Shown: in pieces, positions 1-7,156 of the stretch | How positions within the stretch are numbered: position 1 is the stretch's first letter | Layout: every line of letters begins with the position of its first letter | Assembly (NCBI GenBank): GCA_028284105.1 | Contig: JANQSK010000536.1 | Coordinates: forward strand, 1-12,441 | Source: Anaerolineae bacterium | GTDB lineage: Bacteria; Chloroflexota; Anaerolineae; Promineifilales; Promineifilaceae | Direction: 5' to 3' | DNA length: 12,441 bases | Notes under the pieces: model-generated | The model's input: the letters and a program-made list of their open reading frames with translations, nothing else | The model's database searches: none | What the model was told of the DNA's origin: nothing | Translations under genes and position numbers: made by a program

Positions 1-239
1 ACGTTTGGATCATCTTCACCTGCTGGGCGAACAAACCCACCCAGAGGAATCCAGTTGAGCGAATAGACAGTGCCGTTTCGCTCTGTAATTTTCATAGCTC
101 GTGGAGGGAAACCGAGTCCAAATTCTTCAACTTTAATTTTTGAGAGGATAGCCGCCCAGAAGTGGCCTAATTCGTGAATCAAAATAATGGGTGCGAGGAT
201 GACAAAGAAACCACCCAAAGACCATAAAATATTAGTCAT
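1..239 (-). CDS. M50 site-2 protease family zinc metalloprotease (N-terminal part, runs off left edge)
   Basis: This frame encodes the first 79 residues of a membrane metalloprotease and continues beyond the left edge. A hydrophobic N-terminal segment (about residues 4-21) runs directly into HELGH (H22, E23, H26), the HExxH zinc site of M50 proteases, and is followed by a GLGFPP stretch and an NWIPLGGFV stretch typical of RseP-like enzymes. Known family members cut transmembrane segments of anti-sigma factors or signal-peptide remnants inside the membrane. The ATG is preceded by AAGG at 8-9 bases, which supports this start. A likely promoter with a perfect TATAAT lies upstream, so it is probably transcribed separately from the permease gene. 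The PDZ domain and the second zinc motif would lie outside the window and cannot be checked. Confidence 0.9.
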   Translation of the reverse strand, partial: MTNILWSLGGFFVILAPIILIHELGHFWAAILSKIKVEEFGLGFPPRAMKITERNGTVYSLNWIPLGGFVRPAGEDDPN

Positions 240-275
240 AATTTATACCTTGATGGAATTGATAACGTAGGATTG

Positions 276-305
276 ATTATAAGGGGTGCGAGACCCGAAA
301 CACAA
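276..305 (-). promoter_or_regulatory. Probable promoter of the M50 protease gene
   Basis: On the minus strand a perfect -10 box TATAAT (276-281) is preceded, 18 bases upstream, by a weak -35 (TTGTGT, 300-305). It would start transcription about 30 bases before the ATG at 239. The -10 is convincing; the -35 matches only at TTG. Confidence 0.5.
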
Positions 306-349
306 CCAGTGAATTGGTAATTTAACATGCCTCTCACAGAGTGACTTTT

Positions 350-2146
350 CTAAAATGGCCATAATATCGGTAAAAAGATGGTCATTAAAAGCCAGATGAG
401 AACGGTTAACGGGAGACCAACCCGTGCATAATCAAAAAAGCGATACCCCCCAGGCCCATAAACCAGCACGCACGCTTGGTGGCCAATTGGCGTGACAAAT
501 GAATTCGAGGCAGCGATGGCCACACCCATAACGAGGGGTTGGGGTGCAATGCCAAATGTGAGGGCTGTTTGGATAGCAATTGGGGTCACTAATGCAGCAA
601 CGGCCGCATTGGACATAAAGGCTGTTAAGACGGTTGTAAGCAAGAAAAAGCCGGTGAGCAAGCCAATTGACCCAAACTCCCCAGCGGTATTAACAATGAC
701 GTCTGAAAGAAAAGCGGCCGTTCCTGTCTTTTCCATCGCGATCCCCATTGGCAACATCCCTGCAATTAAGAATACCGTTTTCCATTCAATGGACTTATAT
801 GCTTCATCCATATTTAAACAGCCCGTTACCACGCTTAGGATAGCCCCAAGCACGGCCGCTACAGCAATATTGAGAATCCCCATACCCACTAATGTAATCA
901 TTGAAACAAAGATAACCAGGTTGATGGGGGCTTTGCTGAGCCGAGGGTTTAACGCTTCTGGAGCACGAAGTAAAAGAAAAGCGATATCATTGCGTAATGC
1001 TTCGACAATTTCACGGCGCCCATGAAGCAATAAGGTATCCCCTAAGCGTAGGTCCGTGCTTTTTAGCCGCCCTTTGACTGGAGCTTCTTCGCGCCAAATT
1101 GCAAGAACAGAAACACCATATCGACCCCGAAAGTTTGAGGACGATAATGTTCTGCCTAAAAAGGGGGCTTTTTGACTGACAACCGCCTCAGCCACGATGG
1201 CCTCTTCTGAAGAGAGATCCTTGGCAGAGAGTTGAGGATTTTGCCTTAGATGCACACCAATCTTGTTGCTGATGGCGTCTAATTTAGCATGCTCACCTTG
1301 AACAAATAGAATGTCATTTTCAGCTAATAGAATATTGGGACTCACCCCCATGATTAAACGGCCGTCTCGCTTGACACCAATCACCGTCACATCATACGTC
1401 TCACCTAATCTAGAGTCAGAAATGGTGCGATCGATTAAATCTGAGTTGGGTAAGATTCGTAATTCAGCTAAAAATTTATTTAATTCATACTCTGAGGAAA
1501 GCTCATCAGATTCTTCCGAATGGGCGTGATCGGTGTATGAAGGCAGAAGGTGTCGCCCAACCAGAATCATGTAGACAATGCTGCTGAACATGATAATGAG
1601 TCCCATCGGTGCAAAATCAAATAGCTGGAACGGTTCTATGCCATTTTCGATGAGTTTGGTGTTGGCCAAAATATTAGGAGGGGTTCCGATCAATGTTGTG
1701 ACACCACCTAGTAGAGAACCAAAGGCGAGGGGGATAAGCAATTTTGAAACTGGAATATTGGCTTTTTTAGCTAAGCTAATAACGACGGGCAGCAATACGG
1801 CCGTTGCGCCAATATTATTCATAAAAGCTGACATGACCCCCACAGTTAGCATAATGACTAAAATTAATCGCCGCTCACTGTGCCCCCCAATACGCTCCAA
1901 ATATCGGCCAATAAACTCAGCGATACCAGTATACGTCAAACTGGCACTCACGATATAGATAGCCCAAACGGTGACAACTGCCGGATTGCCAAATTCTGCA
2001 AACGCTTCTTGGGGTTCAAGAATGCCCGTTAAGATCAAAGCAAGCATAACCATGATCGAAACAACATCGACCCGAACCCATTCAGATGCGAACAAAATAA
2101 TCGCTACACCTAAAATGGCTAAAATGAGCCCAATTTCAAATGTCAA
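350..2146 (-). CDS. SLC13 family permease with two internal TrkA-C (RCK_C) domains
   Basis: A 598-residue integral membrane transporter of the SLC13/DASS group, which moves anions such as sulfate or dicarboxylates, usually with Na+. The first membrane half (about 1-205) holds NNIGATA (110-116) and GTPPN (154-158). The second half (about 405-598) holds SNAAVAAL (512-519) and NSFVTPIGHQ (548-557). These repeated S/N-x-T/P signatures mark the substrate and cation sites in the family. Between the halves lie two cytoplasmic TrkA-C type domains (about 225-298 and 316-388), as in the sulfate-related SAC1/SLT-like members. The reading frame is open further upstream to 2164, but GGAGG (2153-2157) sits exactly 6 bases before a TTG at 2146, so TTG is chosen as start. 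The stop is TAG. Substrate cannot be read from sequence; sulfate or a dicarboxylate is only a guess. Confidence 0.93.
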   Translation of the reverse strand: MTFEIGLILAILGVAIILFASEWVRVDVVSIMVMLALILTGILEPQEAFAEFGNPAVVTVWAIYIVSASLTYTGIAEFIGRYLERIGGHSERRLILVIMLTVGVMSAFMNNIGATAVLLPVVISLAKKANIPVSKLLIPLAFGSLLGGVTTLIGTPPNILANTKLIENGIEPFQLFDFAPMGLIIMFSSIVYMILVGRHLLPSYTDHAHSEESDELSSEYELNKFLAELRILPNSDLIDRTISDSRLGETYDVTVIGVKRDGRLIMGVSPNILLAENDILFVQGEHAKLDAISNKIGVHLRQNPQLSAKDLSSEEAIVAEAVVSQKAPFLGRTLSSSNFRGRYGVSVLAIWREEAPVKGRLKSTDLRLGDTLLLHGRREIVEALRNDIAFLLLRAPEALNPRLSKAPINLVIFVSMITLVGMGILNIAVAAVLGAILSVVTGCLNMDEAYKSIEWKTVFLIAGMLPMGIAMEKTGTAAFLSDVIVNTAGEFGSIGLLTGFFLLTTVLTAFMSNAAVAALVTPIAIQTALTFGIAPQPLVMGVAIAASNSFVTPIGHQACVLVYGPGGYRFFDYARVGLPLTVLIWLLMTIFLPILWPF

Positions 2147-2152
2147 AGAGAG

Positions 2153-2157
2153 CCTCC
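2153..2157 (-). promoter_or_regulatory. Ribosome binding site deciding a TTG start (permease)
   Basis: GGAGG on the minus strand lies 6 bases before TTG at 2146. It falls inside the longer open frame and so argues against the upstream TTG at 2164. Confidence 0.75.
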
Positions 2158-2196
2158 AATACAAATGGTGTGGACCAGATCTGATAACACGAATTT

Positions 2197-2236
2197 ACGA
2201 TAGTTTACTGGTTAATTAGAGCAAACTTATTTGCTC
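2197..2236 (-). promoter_or_regulatory. Perfect 7-4-7 inverted repeat overlapping a possible promoter
   Basis: GAGCAAA-CTTA-TTTGCTC (2219-2236) is a perfect dyad with a 4-base centre. It lies about 75 bases upstream of the permease start. One arm overlaps a possible -35 (TTGCTC, 2219-2224) that is 16 bases from a weak -10 (TATCGT, 2197-2202). A T-run is absent, so it is not an obvious terminator; an operator for control of the permease gene is possible. The rest of the 2147-2358 gap is AT-rich, with no gene that I can see. Confidence 0.3.
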
Positions 2237-2358
2237 AACGGTTAAAATTACAGGTTTAAGATTTTTCAAACGACAAAATAGATAAAACTAGTGATGAAAT
2301 AGTGGAGTAGCGAGTAAGTTTATTGGAGTTGGGGGAGTTTTCAAAATAGGAGTTTAGT

Positions 2359-2388
2359 AAAAAAAGCCACAGCAATTGCTGTAGCTTT
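2359..2388 (-). terminator. Rho-independent terminator after the small unknown gene
   Basis: On the minus strand AAAGC-ACAGCA pairs with TGCTGT-GCTTT around a tight centre, with a single A/C mismatch, and runs into seven T residues (2359-2365). The core ACAGCAATTGCTGT (2369-2382) is a perfect palindrome. It lies 45 bases past the stop codon at 2434. Confidence 0.8.
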
Positions 2389-2433
2389 CTAGGTTTTGAG
2401 GATTTGAAGAGATGAAGTTTTCAATTTAACGAA

Positions 2434-2787
2434 TCAATAATTGATTTCTAAATAGAGAAGGTCAAGGAAATCAGCAGCAACAGGAAGAATGGTGTCAATG
2501 TCGGCTTCTCGGTTTTGCCCAACGCCAAATTGTTCGCGCCACGCAGAAGCGAGCTGGAGTGGAGAGGGAATACTTCCATTTTTAAAGAGTGGGGCTGCCT
2601 CATTGGTTAAAAATGAACGGTCAAATAAAGCGGCCGTCCACTCAGGATAAGTTTGCTCAAGCTGTTGACAACAGACTTCAAACGCTTGGTTGAAATTCGA
2701 CTTATTAAAGTTTGTTTGAATTTTAGGCAAACTTTGAATAAGTTGATTGATTTTTAAAGTGGGTGTTAAATTTAATATGTGTGTCAT
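2434..2787 (-). CDS. Small protein of unknown function, 117 residues
   Basis: I do not recognise this protein. It is soluble-looking, with no membrane segment or signal peptide. The N-terminal third is polar and Asn/Gln-rich (about 12-36) and is followed by two cysteines in a row (C39, C40). The C-terminal half has helical patches (about 75-87, SPLQLASAWREQF) and an acidic, leucine-rich end (about 95-115). Its ATG has GGAG 8 bases upstream, and a clear terminator follows, so it is a genuine gene. It lies 74 bases after the dehydrogenase stop codon and could be co-transcribed with it. Its N-terminal pattern and the SAWREQF segment give no functional clue. Confidence 0.75.
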   Translation of the reverse strand: MTHILNLTPTLKINQLIQSLPKIQTNFNKSNFNQAFEVCCQQLEQTYPEWTAALFDRSFLTNEAAPLFKNGSIPSPLQLASAWREQFGVGQNREADIDTILPVAADFLDLLYLEINY

Positions 2788-2861
2788 GATCTTCGCTCCA
2801 TCTCATTCGAACTTTATTTGATGTCTGAATGATAAATGAGCCACGTGACACAAACGTGACG

Positions 2862-4241
2862 TTACATCGTGCCAACTACTTTGCCTGGATTTAAGATGCC
2901 TTGAGGATCAACGAGCTTTTTGATTTGCTTCATTAAGCCATACGCTTCTTCGCCCACTTCATGAACCATATATTTCTGTTTTCCAATCCCAACCCCATGC
3001 TCCCCAGTGCAGGTGCCATCTAATTCAATCGCTTTTTGCACAACAAGATCGTTAAATTTATGGAGCATGTCCTGTTTTTCTGGGCTATCTTTTGGCGCAA
3101 AGTTGACGGTATGTAGATTTCCATCTCCTGCATGACCGAAAAGCGTGCCCTTGATATCTAGTTCGTCAAAGAGACCATTGGCGTAAGCCGCTAACTCAGG
3201 ATATTTTGAGATTGGGACGCTGACATCTGTAATGAGGTAGATGCTTTCAGGGTATGCCCGGAACAAAATTTCACCCAATTTATGGCGTCCTTCCCATAGG
3301 CGATCCCGCTCATCACGACCAACGCCTGCTTCAAAGAAATTGCATCCCCAATCTTCACAAACCTCTTTGACGATGGCGAGTTCTGCTCGAATCGTTTCAT
3401 TACTGGCGCCATGATATTCCATAATGAGGGTAGGCTTTTCTGGCAAATCGACTGTTTCAAGCGTGTTCATATAGCGAATTGAATCGGCATCGAGAAGTTC
3501 TAAAGCAGCTGGATTTAGGCCAGAGCCAATGATGCCAAATACAGCATCTGCGGCATCAGGTGTTGACTCAAATGAGGCGACGACGGCGCTGAAATGCTCT
3601 GGAAGGGGGTTCAATTTTAAGGTTGCTTCGGTGATAAGACCCAAAGTACCTTCTGACCCAGTAAACAAGTGGGTGAGGTCGTATCCGGCCGATTGTTTGA
3701 TGGAGCGGGATCCTGTTCGAACAATATCACCATTCGCAAGAACCACTTCTAGGGCCAATATGTTATCTCTGGTTGCGCCATAGCGAACGGTTCGTGTACC
3801 TGCTGCGTTATTAGCAACCATGCCACCAATACTGGCATTCGCGCCTGGGTCGGGTGCAAAAAATAGCCCAAATCGCGCCAGCTTTTCATTCATATCTCTG
3901 TAAAAAATACCGGGTTGAACCGTAACTTGAAAGTCAGCTTCGTGCACTTGGAGGATATTATTCATCCGCCCAAAGTCAATCACAATGCCACCTTTGAGCG
4001 GCACTGAATTTCCTTCTAGGCTGCTTCCTGCACCCCAGCCGGTGATGGCAATTTGATTGTCATTCGCAAGCTTGGCGATTTTGCTGACTTGGTCTGTGGA
4101 TTGTGGCCAGACGACCACATCAGGCATCACTTTTTCATGAGACGATTGGTCTTCAGCGTGTAGTGTGCGTTCGGATACGGCCGTTGATACGGCATCATCT
4201 CCTACAATTTCTTTTAGCGTTTCAATTAAGAGAGCATCCAT
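2862..4241 (-). CDS. FAD-linked oxidase, D-lactate dehydrogenase / glycolate oxidase GlcD type
   Basis: A 459-residue flavoenzyme of the VAO/PCMH family that oxidises a 2-hydroxyacid, most likely D-lactate (or glycolate), to the keto acid and passes electrons to the respiratory chain. An FAD-binding domain spans about 37-215, with GWGAGSSLEGN (68-78), the long DPGA...GGMVANNAAGTR loop (131-150) and GSEGTLGLI (195-203). The FAD-oxidase C-terminal domain spans about 216-456, with GHAGDGNLH (369-377), GEHGVGIGK (413-421) and DPQGILNPGK (445-454); the histidines of these motifs bind the substrate or metal in known members. Length fits the mitochondrial LDHD/GlcD type. The ATG has AGGAAGG close upstream. 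No iron-sulfur partner is seen next to it, which favours single-subunit D-lactate dehydrogenase over the GlcDEF complex; the exact substrate is inferred. Confidence 0.92.
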   Translation of the reverse strand: MDALLIETLKEIVGDDAVSTAVSERTLHAEDQSSHEKVMPDVVVWPQSTDQVSKIAKLANDNQIAITGWGAGSSLEGNSVPLKGGIVIDFGRMNNILQVHEADFQVTVQPGIFYRDMNEKLARFGLFFAPDPGANASIGGMVANNAAGTRTVRYGATRDNILALEVVLANGDIVRTGSRSIKQSAGYDLTHLFTGSEGTLGLITEATLKLNPLPEHFSAVVASFESTPDAADAVFGIIGSGLNPAALELLDADSIRYMNTLETVDLPEKPTLIMEYHGASNETIRAELAIVKEVCEDWGCNFFEAGVGRDERDRLWEGRHKLGEILFRAYPESIYLITDVSVPISKYPELAAYANGLFDELDIKGTLFGHAGDGNLHTVNFAPKDSPEKQDMLHKFNDLVVQKAIELDGTCTGEHGVGIGKQKYMVHEVGEEAYGLMKQIKKLVDPQGILNPGKVVGTM

Positions 4242-4270
4242 CTTTCCCTTCCTATAGAGTGTGTTGAGAG

Positions 4271-4300
4271 ATTATACCTAGGTGAACGAAAAGAAGGCAT
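4271..4300 (-). promoter_or_regulatory. Possible promoter of the FAD-linked dehydrogenase gene
   Basis: A perfect TATAAT (4271-4276) lies on the minus strand 29 bases before the ATG. The -35 18 bases further upstream (ATGCCT) is poor. It separates the dehydrogenase from the upstream phosphatase/nuclease gene. Confidence 0.4.
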
Positions 4301-4318
4301 CTAATCATTCACAATCGC

Positions 4319-5314
4319 TTACTCAAATTGGAAAGTGGCAAAGATAGGTTTGTGATCAGAGGCAGCGGGGTCTTCAAAACGAACACTTTGTGGGGCTAAG
4401 CCATCCGAAAACCAGATGTAATCAACACGTTGATACGCTAAGGGGTCGCCATTGCTTTTGCCAAAGCCCCAGCCAATTGCGCGATGAACTTCATTGAGAT
4501 GTTCATGAAGACGGCCGTAAACTTGAGAGGTTTCAGCAAAATTGCAATCACACAATATAAGAACTGGGTCTTCAATCGTTTGTAATTCAAAAATCAGCTC
4601 AGTAATTTCATTAGAACGGATGGTAAAACGTTCACGGATCCTTGAGCGTAGGGATTGTCCCTCAAGTGAACCCAATTGATTCGGTGTGAGATGCAACGCA
4701 ATGACGTGTAAAGGTTGGCCTTCCACATCCAAAACGACGTGCATCGACATCATACGAGGCATTAACTGGAAAGGTTTTGCTTCAATGACAGGGAATTTAC
4801 TCATGATGACAACATCGGTCAGGAATTCCGGTTGAGTAAAGAGCTTATAGGGATATTGCTCTTCAAATTCTGCACCGAGCCGTTCGGTATGTCTCAGCAA
4901 AATTTCTTGAAGCCCCACAATATCAGCATCAGCTTGGCGAATGGCCTCAATCATGTCATCTTCATGTTCATTATTAAACTTGACATTATAGGTCATGACG
5001 GTAAAGGAACGGCCGTTTCCCGCGTACGATTGATTAGGCCCAAAAAGCGGCCCCCAGCTCCATATAAAATTAATAACCAGGAGCGCAACGAGGCCTAAAG
5101 AGAGCCATCGTTTTTTCATGACCGCTAAAATAATCGCCAAGAGTAAAGCCGGGAATGTAAGTAAAAATGGGTAGGTGGTAATAAGGGCAACCCACCAAAT
5201 AATATCTCCAAGGGCCAACCTCAAGAGGAGCCAAATAATCATGACGCCAATAAACAGTTGGCTCAATCGTACAAAAAACAATTGAACGCGTGCTTTACTT
5301 TTGGTTCGTTTCAT
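4319..5314 (-). CDS. Membrane-anchored endonuclease/exonuclease/phosphatase (EEP) family protein
   Basis: A 331-residue protein with three N-terminal hydrophobic segments (about 13-35, 38-64 and 71-90) and a C-terminal EEP hydrolase domain (about 103-330). The family cuts phosphodiester bonds in nucleic acids, phospholipids or inositol phosphates using Mg2+. Visible active-site motifs are TYN (N110), GLQE (E137), ALHLTPN (H208), CDCN (D256, N258; more often GDFN), RVDYIW (D298) and SDHKP (D320, H321). The set is complete, so the enzyme should be active. The membrane anchor and domain order match YafD-like members, with the catalytic domain probably outside the membrane. It starts 21 bases after the preceding gene with no clear Shine-Dalgarno, so translation is probably coupled. 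The substrate is unknown. Confidence 0.88.
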   Translation of the reverse strand: MKRTKSKARVQLFFVRLSQLFIGVMIIWLLLRLALGDIIWWVALITTYPFLLTFPALLLAIILAVMKKRWLSLGLVALLVINFIWSWGPLFGPNQSYAGNGRSFTVMTYNVKFNNEHEDDMIEAIRQADADIVGLQEILLRHTERLGAEFEEQYPYKLFTQPEFLTDVVIMSKFPVIEAKPFQLMPRMMSMHVVLDVEGQPLHVIALHLTPNQLGSLEGQSLRSRIRERFTIRSNEITELIFELQTIEDPVLILCDCNFAETSQVYGRLHEHLNEVHRAIGWGFGKSNGDPLAYQRVDYIWFSDGLAPQSVRFEDPAASDHKPIFATFQFE

Positions 5315-5335
5315 AATGAAATGCGGGGAGGGATG

Positions 5336-5722
5336 CTACCACCATTCTTGTTCACGGCCGTATCGATAGCCATAGGTAATTGCTAAAACGACTAAAAAGG
5401 CAGGCACTAAAAAGCGGAGTGCAAAAAAGCCGCCAAATCGCCAAGCGGCGAGTAAAAATAAAAAAGCAACAACGCCCCAGATCCAGTTTGGAATGTGCCA
5501 AGATGGATCGGAAGCGAGTTGTTGCTTTTGTGCTTTTCGGCAGTCAGGATGATGGCCTACCCGAATGAGGTCGCCATCTAAAGTCCATTGGCAGCCACGT
5601 TCGCCTTGATAACAGCTTTTAGCGGGCTGGCCCGTTTCATAATCTGTTCTTTTTAAAATTTTGACGCCGCAAAATTGACAATCGTATCCGCTATCTTCCC
5701 AATTTGTATTCGTATCAATCAA
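5336..5722 (-). CDS. Small zinc-finger-like membrane protein of unknown function
   Basis: A 128-residue protein that I do not recognise as a named family. The soluble N-terminal part has a CxxC pair (C15, C18) followed by C37, C44, H57, H58 and C61, suggesting a metal-binding finger. The C-terminal half has two hydrophobic segments (about 80-94 and 98-118) and a charged, Trp-ending tail. No in-frame ATG exists; the frame starts with TTG, which has GAGGA 8 bases upstream and overlaps the end of the preceding gene by 8 bases. This overlap argues for translational coupling. It is followed after 21 bases by the EEP enzyme, so the two may act together at the membrane; that is inference. The stop codon is TAG. 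Confidence 0.8.
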   Translation of the reverse strand: MIDTNTNWEDSGYDCQFCGVKILKRTDYETGQPAKSCYQGERGCQWTLDGDLIRVGHHPDCRKAQKQQLASDPSWHIPNWIWGVVAFLFLLAAWRFGGFFALRFLVPAFLVVLAITYGYRYGREQEWW

Positions 5723-6167
5723 ACAAAAATTCCTCAGAAATCCCTATGAGATCATAGGTGCTTTCTGGTGTGACATACACAAAGCCCTCTGCTTCCTTAC
5801 AGCTGCTTTGGTACTCCCAGGCACCAATTTGTTCCCATTCGTTAAGTTCAAACCCTTTGATGCGGGCAGACATCTCTGCTTCACGCATTCGTTTTTCAAT
5901 TTGTTTTCTTTTGACTGTGTCCTCTTCCTTTCGATACTCTTCAGATGCGTCGATGATGGCACGAACGGCCGTTGATTCGATCAGCTGATGTGGACATCCT
6001 TCTGGCAAGCCTTCAACTTTTTCAATGAGTATTCTTATGACATCTGCAAACTCTTCGCGTGTTTCTTTGTGATATCGACGCACAAGCGACCCTTCTTCAA
6101 GCATTGCGCTTAAAAAAGTGAGTGATGTTTTTAGTTGATTGTATTGGCTGTTTGTTTGCTCTGACAT
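5715..6167 (-). CDS. Unknown soluble protein, mostly helical, 150 residues
   Basis: I do not recognise this protein. The N-terminal part (about 10-55) reads as amphipathic helices. A strongly charged segment (about 76-105, rich in Glu, Lys and Arg) is likely a single long helix, and the C-terminal 40 residues are aromatic and acidic (WEQIGAWEYQ at 111-120). There is no membrane segment. The frame is open up to 6200, but AAGGAG lies 9 bases before the ATG at 6167, which fixes the start there. The last bases overlap the TTG start of the next gene. Gene order suggests a small operon with the zinc-finger-like membrane protein and the EEP enzyme. Confidence 0.78.
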   Translation of the reverse strand: MSEQTNSQYNQLKTSLTFLSAMLEEGSLVRRYHKETREEFADVIRILIEKVEGLPEGCPHQLIESTAVRAIIDASEEYRKEEDTVKRKQIEKRMREAEMSARIKGFELNEWEQIGAWEYQSSCKEAEGFVYVTPESTYDLIGISEEFLFD

Positions 6168-6272
6168 TATTTGGTACTCCTTAAGCCCCTCAACATGCAA
6201 ATCAAAATATTTTTCTGATTCAATATCATACTCGAAAGTGTGGCTTAAATGGGAGCATCCGTTACCAATTAC

Positions 6273-7064
6273 TTATAGGTGGTTAAACTGGGATTGTAGT
6301 AAATCCCGCTCAACTGATTTTTTAGCGATTTGTTTTTCCAATTCTAATGCAGTTTCTGCCATCAGATCTCTGCCTTCACGCAAAGCTAATTTTACTTCAA
6401 GGGCAAATTCAACAAGCGGTCGCGTATGATAATTTTGAATCTCCTGTTGGACTCGACGCAACTCTTTTTTAGACCATTTGATTTCGTTTTTGAGAGCCTC
6501 AATCATGGTTTGCTCAGTGCGACTATCTAACTTTTTGAGAAGATTATTACTGGCTTCTTGACCAAGTTCTTCAGAAAAAGCCATGAGCTCGATGACGCTT
6601 CCGGCTTCATAAGCATCGTTGATGGCCGCCATCTTTTCATTTCGTCGGGCGCGTTCTATTTCATTTTCGGCTAAATCAGGATGATAATGACGGGCTAACT
6701 GTCGATACAGTTTTTTGATTTGAGATTCTTCAACGGGTTTGACAAACGGCCGTTTATTACCCACATCATTCTCAGGCACGTGCCGCCACTTTTCTGCAAA
6801 CTGGTCTTCTGCTGGACGGTATCCATTGCCATATCGTTGCTCATCCCGCATCTCTTTGATTCGTTTTAAATAGGTTTCGACTTCACGCTCTAAAAGGAGG
6901 AGTTTTTCAAGAAGATGGCCGACTTTTTCTTCATATTGCGCCTCGAAAGCACGAAAATCATCCATTAAATCATCAAGTTCTTCTTTTGCAGCTTCAAGTT
7001 TTAGAGTGGCTTGCTTCAGAATTGAACGCAATGTAGCGATTTGTTCAAAGGATGACTGTTCCAT
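6273..7064 (-). CDS. Coiled-coil protein with central J domain (DnaJ-like)
   Basis: A 263-residue protein whose central part (about 113-163) is a J domain with the HPD tripeptide at 128-130, the motif that stimulates Hsp70 (DnaK) ATPase activity. It is flanked by long charged helices (about 8-75, 180-215 and 225-258) that should form coiled coils. It lacks the Gly/Phe region and zinc fingers of true DnaJ, so it is a J-domain co-chaperone of specialised, unknown use. The open frame extends upstream to 7148 only by running through a terminator hairpin, so the ATG at 7064 is taken as start. There is no Shine-Dalgarno, but TATAAT lies 6 bases before the ATG, hinting at a leaderless message. It is probably the first gene of the J-domain to EEP cluster. 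Confidence 0.87.
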   Translation of the reverse strand: MEQSSFEQIATLRSILKQATLKLEAAKEELDDLMDDFRAFEAQYEEKVGHLLEKLLLLEREVETYLKRIKEMRDEQRYGNGYRPAEDQFAEKWRHVPENDVGNKRPFVKPVEESQIKKLYRQLARHYHPDLAENEIERARRNEKMAAINDAYEAGSVIELMAFSEELGQEASNNLLKKLDSRTEQTMIEALKNEIKWSKKELRRVQQEIQNYHTRPLVEFALEVKLALREGRDLMAETALELEKQIAKKSVERDLLQSQFNHL

Positions 7065-7070
7065 ACTTTG

Positions 7071-7076
7071 ATTATA
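7071..7076 (-). promoter_or_regulatory. -10 box very close to the J-domain start codon
   Basis: A perfect TATAAT on the minus strand lies 6 bases before the ATG at 7064, which would put the transcription start at or next to the start codon. At 17 bases spacing the -35 is not recognisable (CCCCAA), so the call rests on the -10 alone and on the absence of a ribosome binding site. Confidence 0.4.
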
Positions 7077-7114
7077 AACAGTTTTTAGTTGGTTTGGGGA
7101 GTGTTGCCTAAAAG

Positions 7115-7152
7115 AAAAATGAGAGGGGGTCAAGCGACCCCCTCTCATTTTT
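7115..7152 (-). terminator. Strong hairpin terminator, symmetric, after the glycoside hydrolase gene
   Basis: A perfect 17-base inverted repeat (7115-7131 and 7136-7152) with a 4-base AAGC/GCTT loop. The stem is GC-rich (GAGAGGGGGTC) and both outer ends are A/T runs, so it would work in either direction. It begins 4 bases past the TAA at 7157 and insulates the J-domain gene from transcription coming from the glycosidase gene. Confidence 0.93.
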
Positions 7153-7156
7153 CAAT

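Noticed and set aside
492..1958. Long plus-strand open frames opposite the permease gene
   Set aside because: Low-complexity composition, no ribosome binding site or known motif, and the minus-strand frame has clear transporter signatures. They are antisense shadows.
7064..7148. Longer N-terminus for the J-domain protein starting at 7148
   Set aside because: It would place the first codons inside a strong terminator hairpin and adds a tail without any J-domain or helical features.
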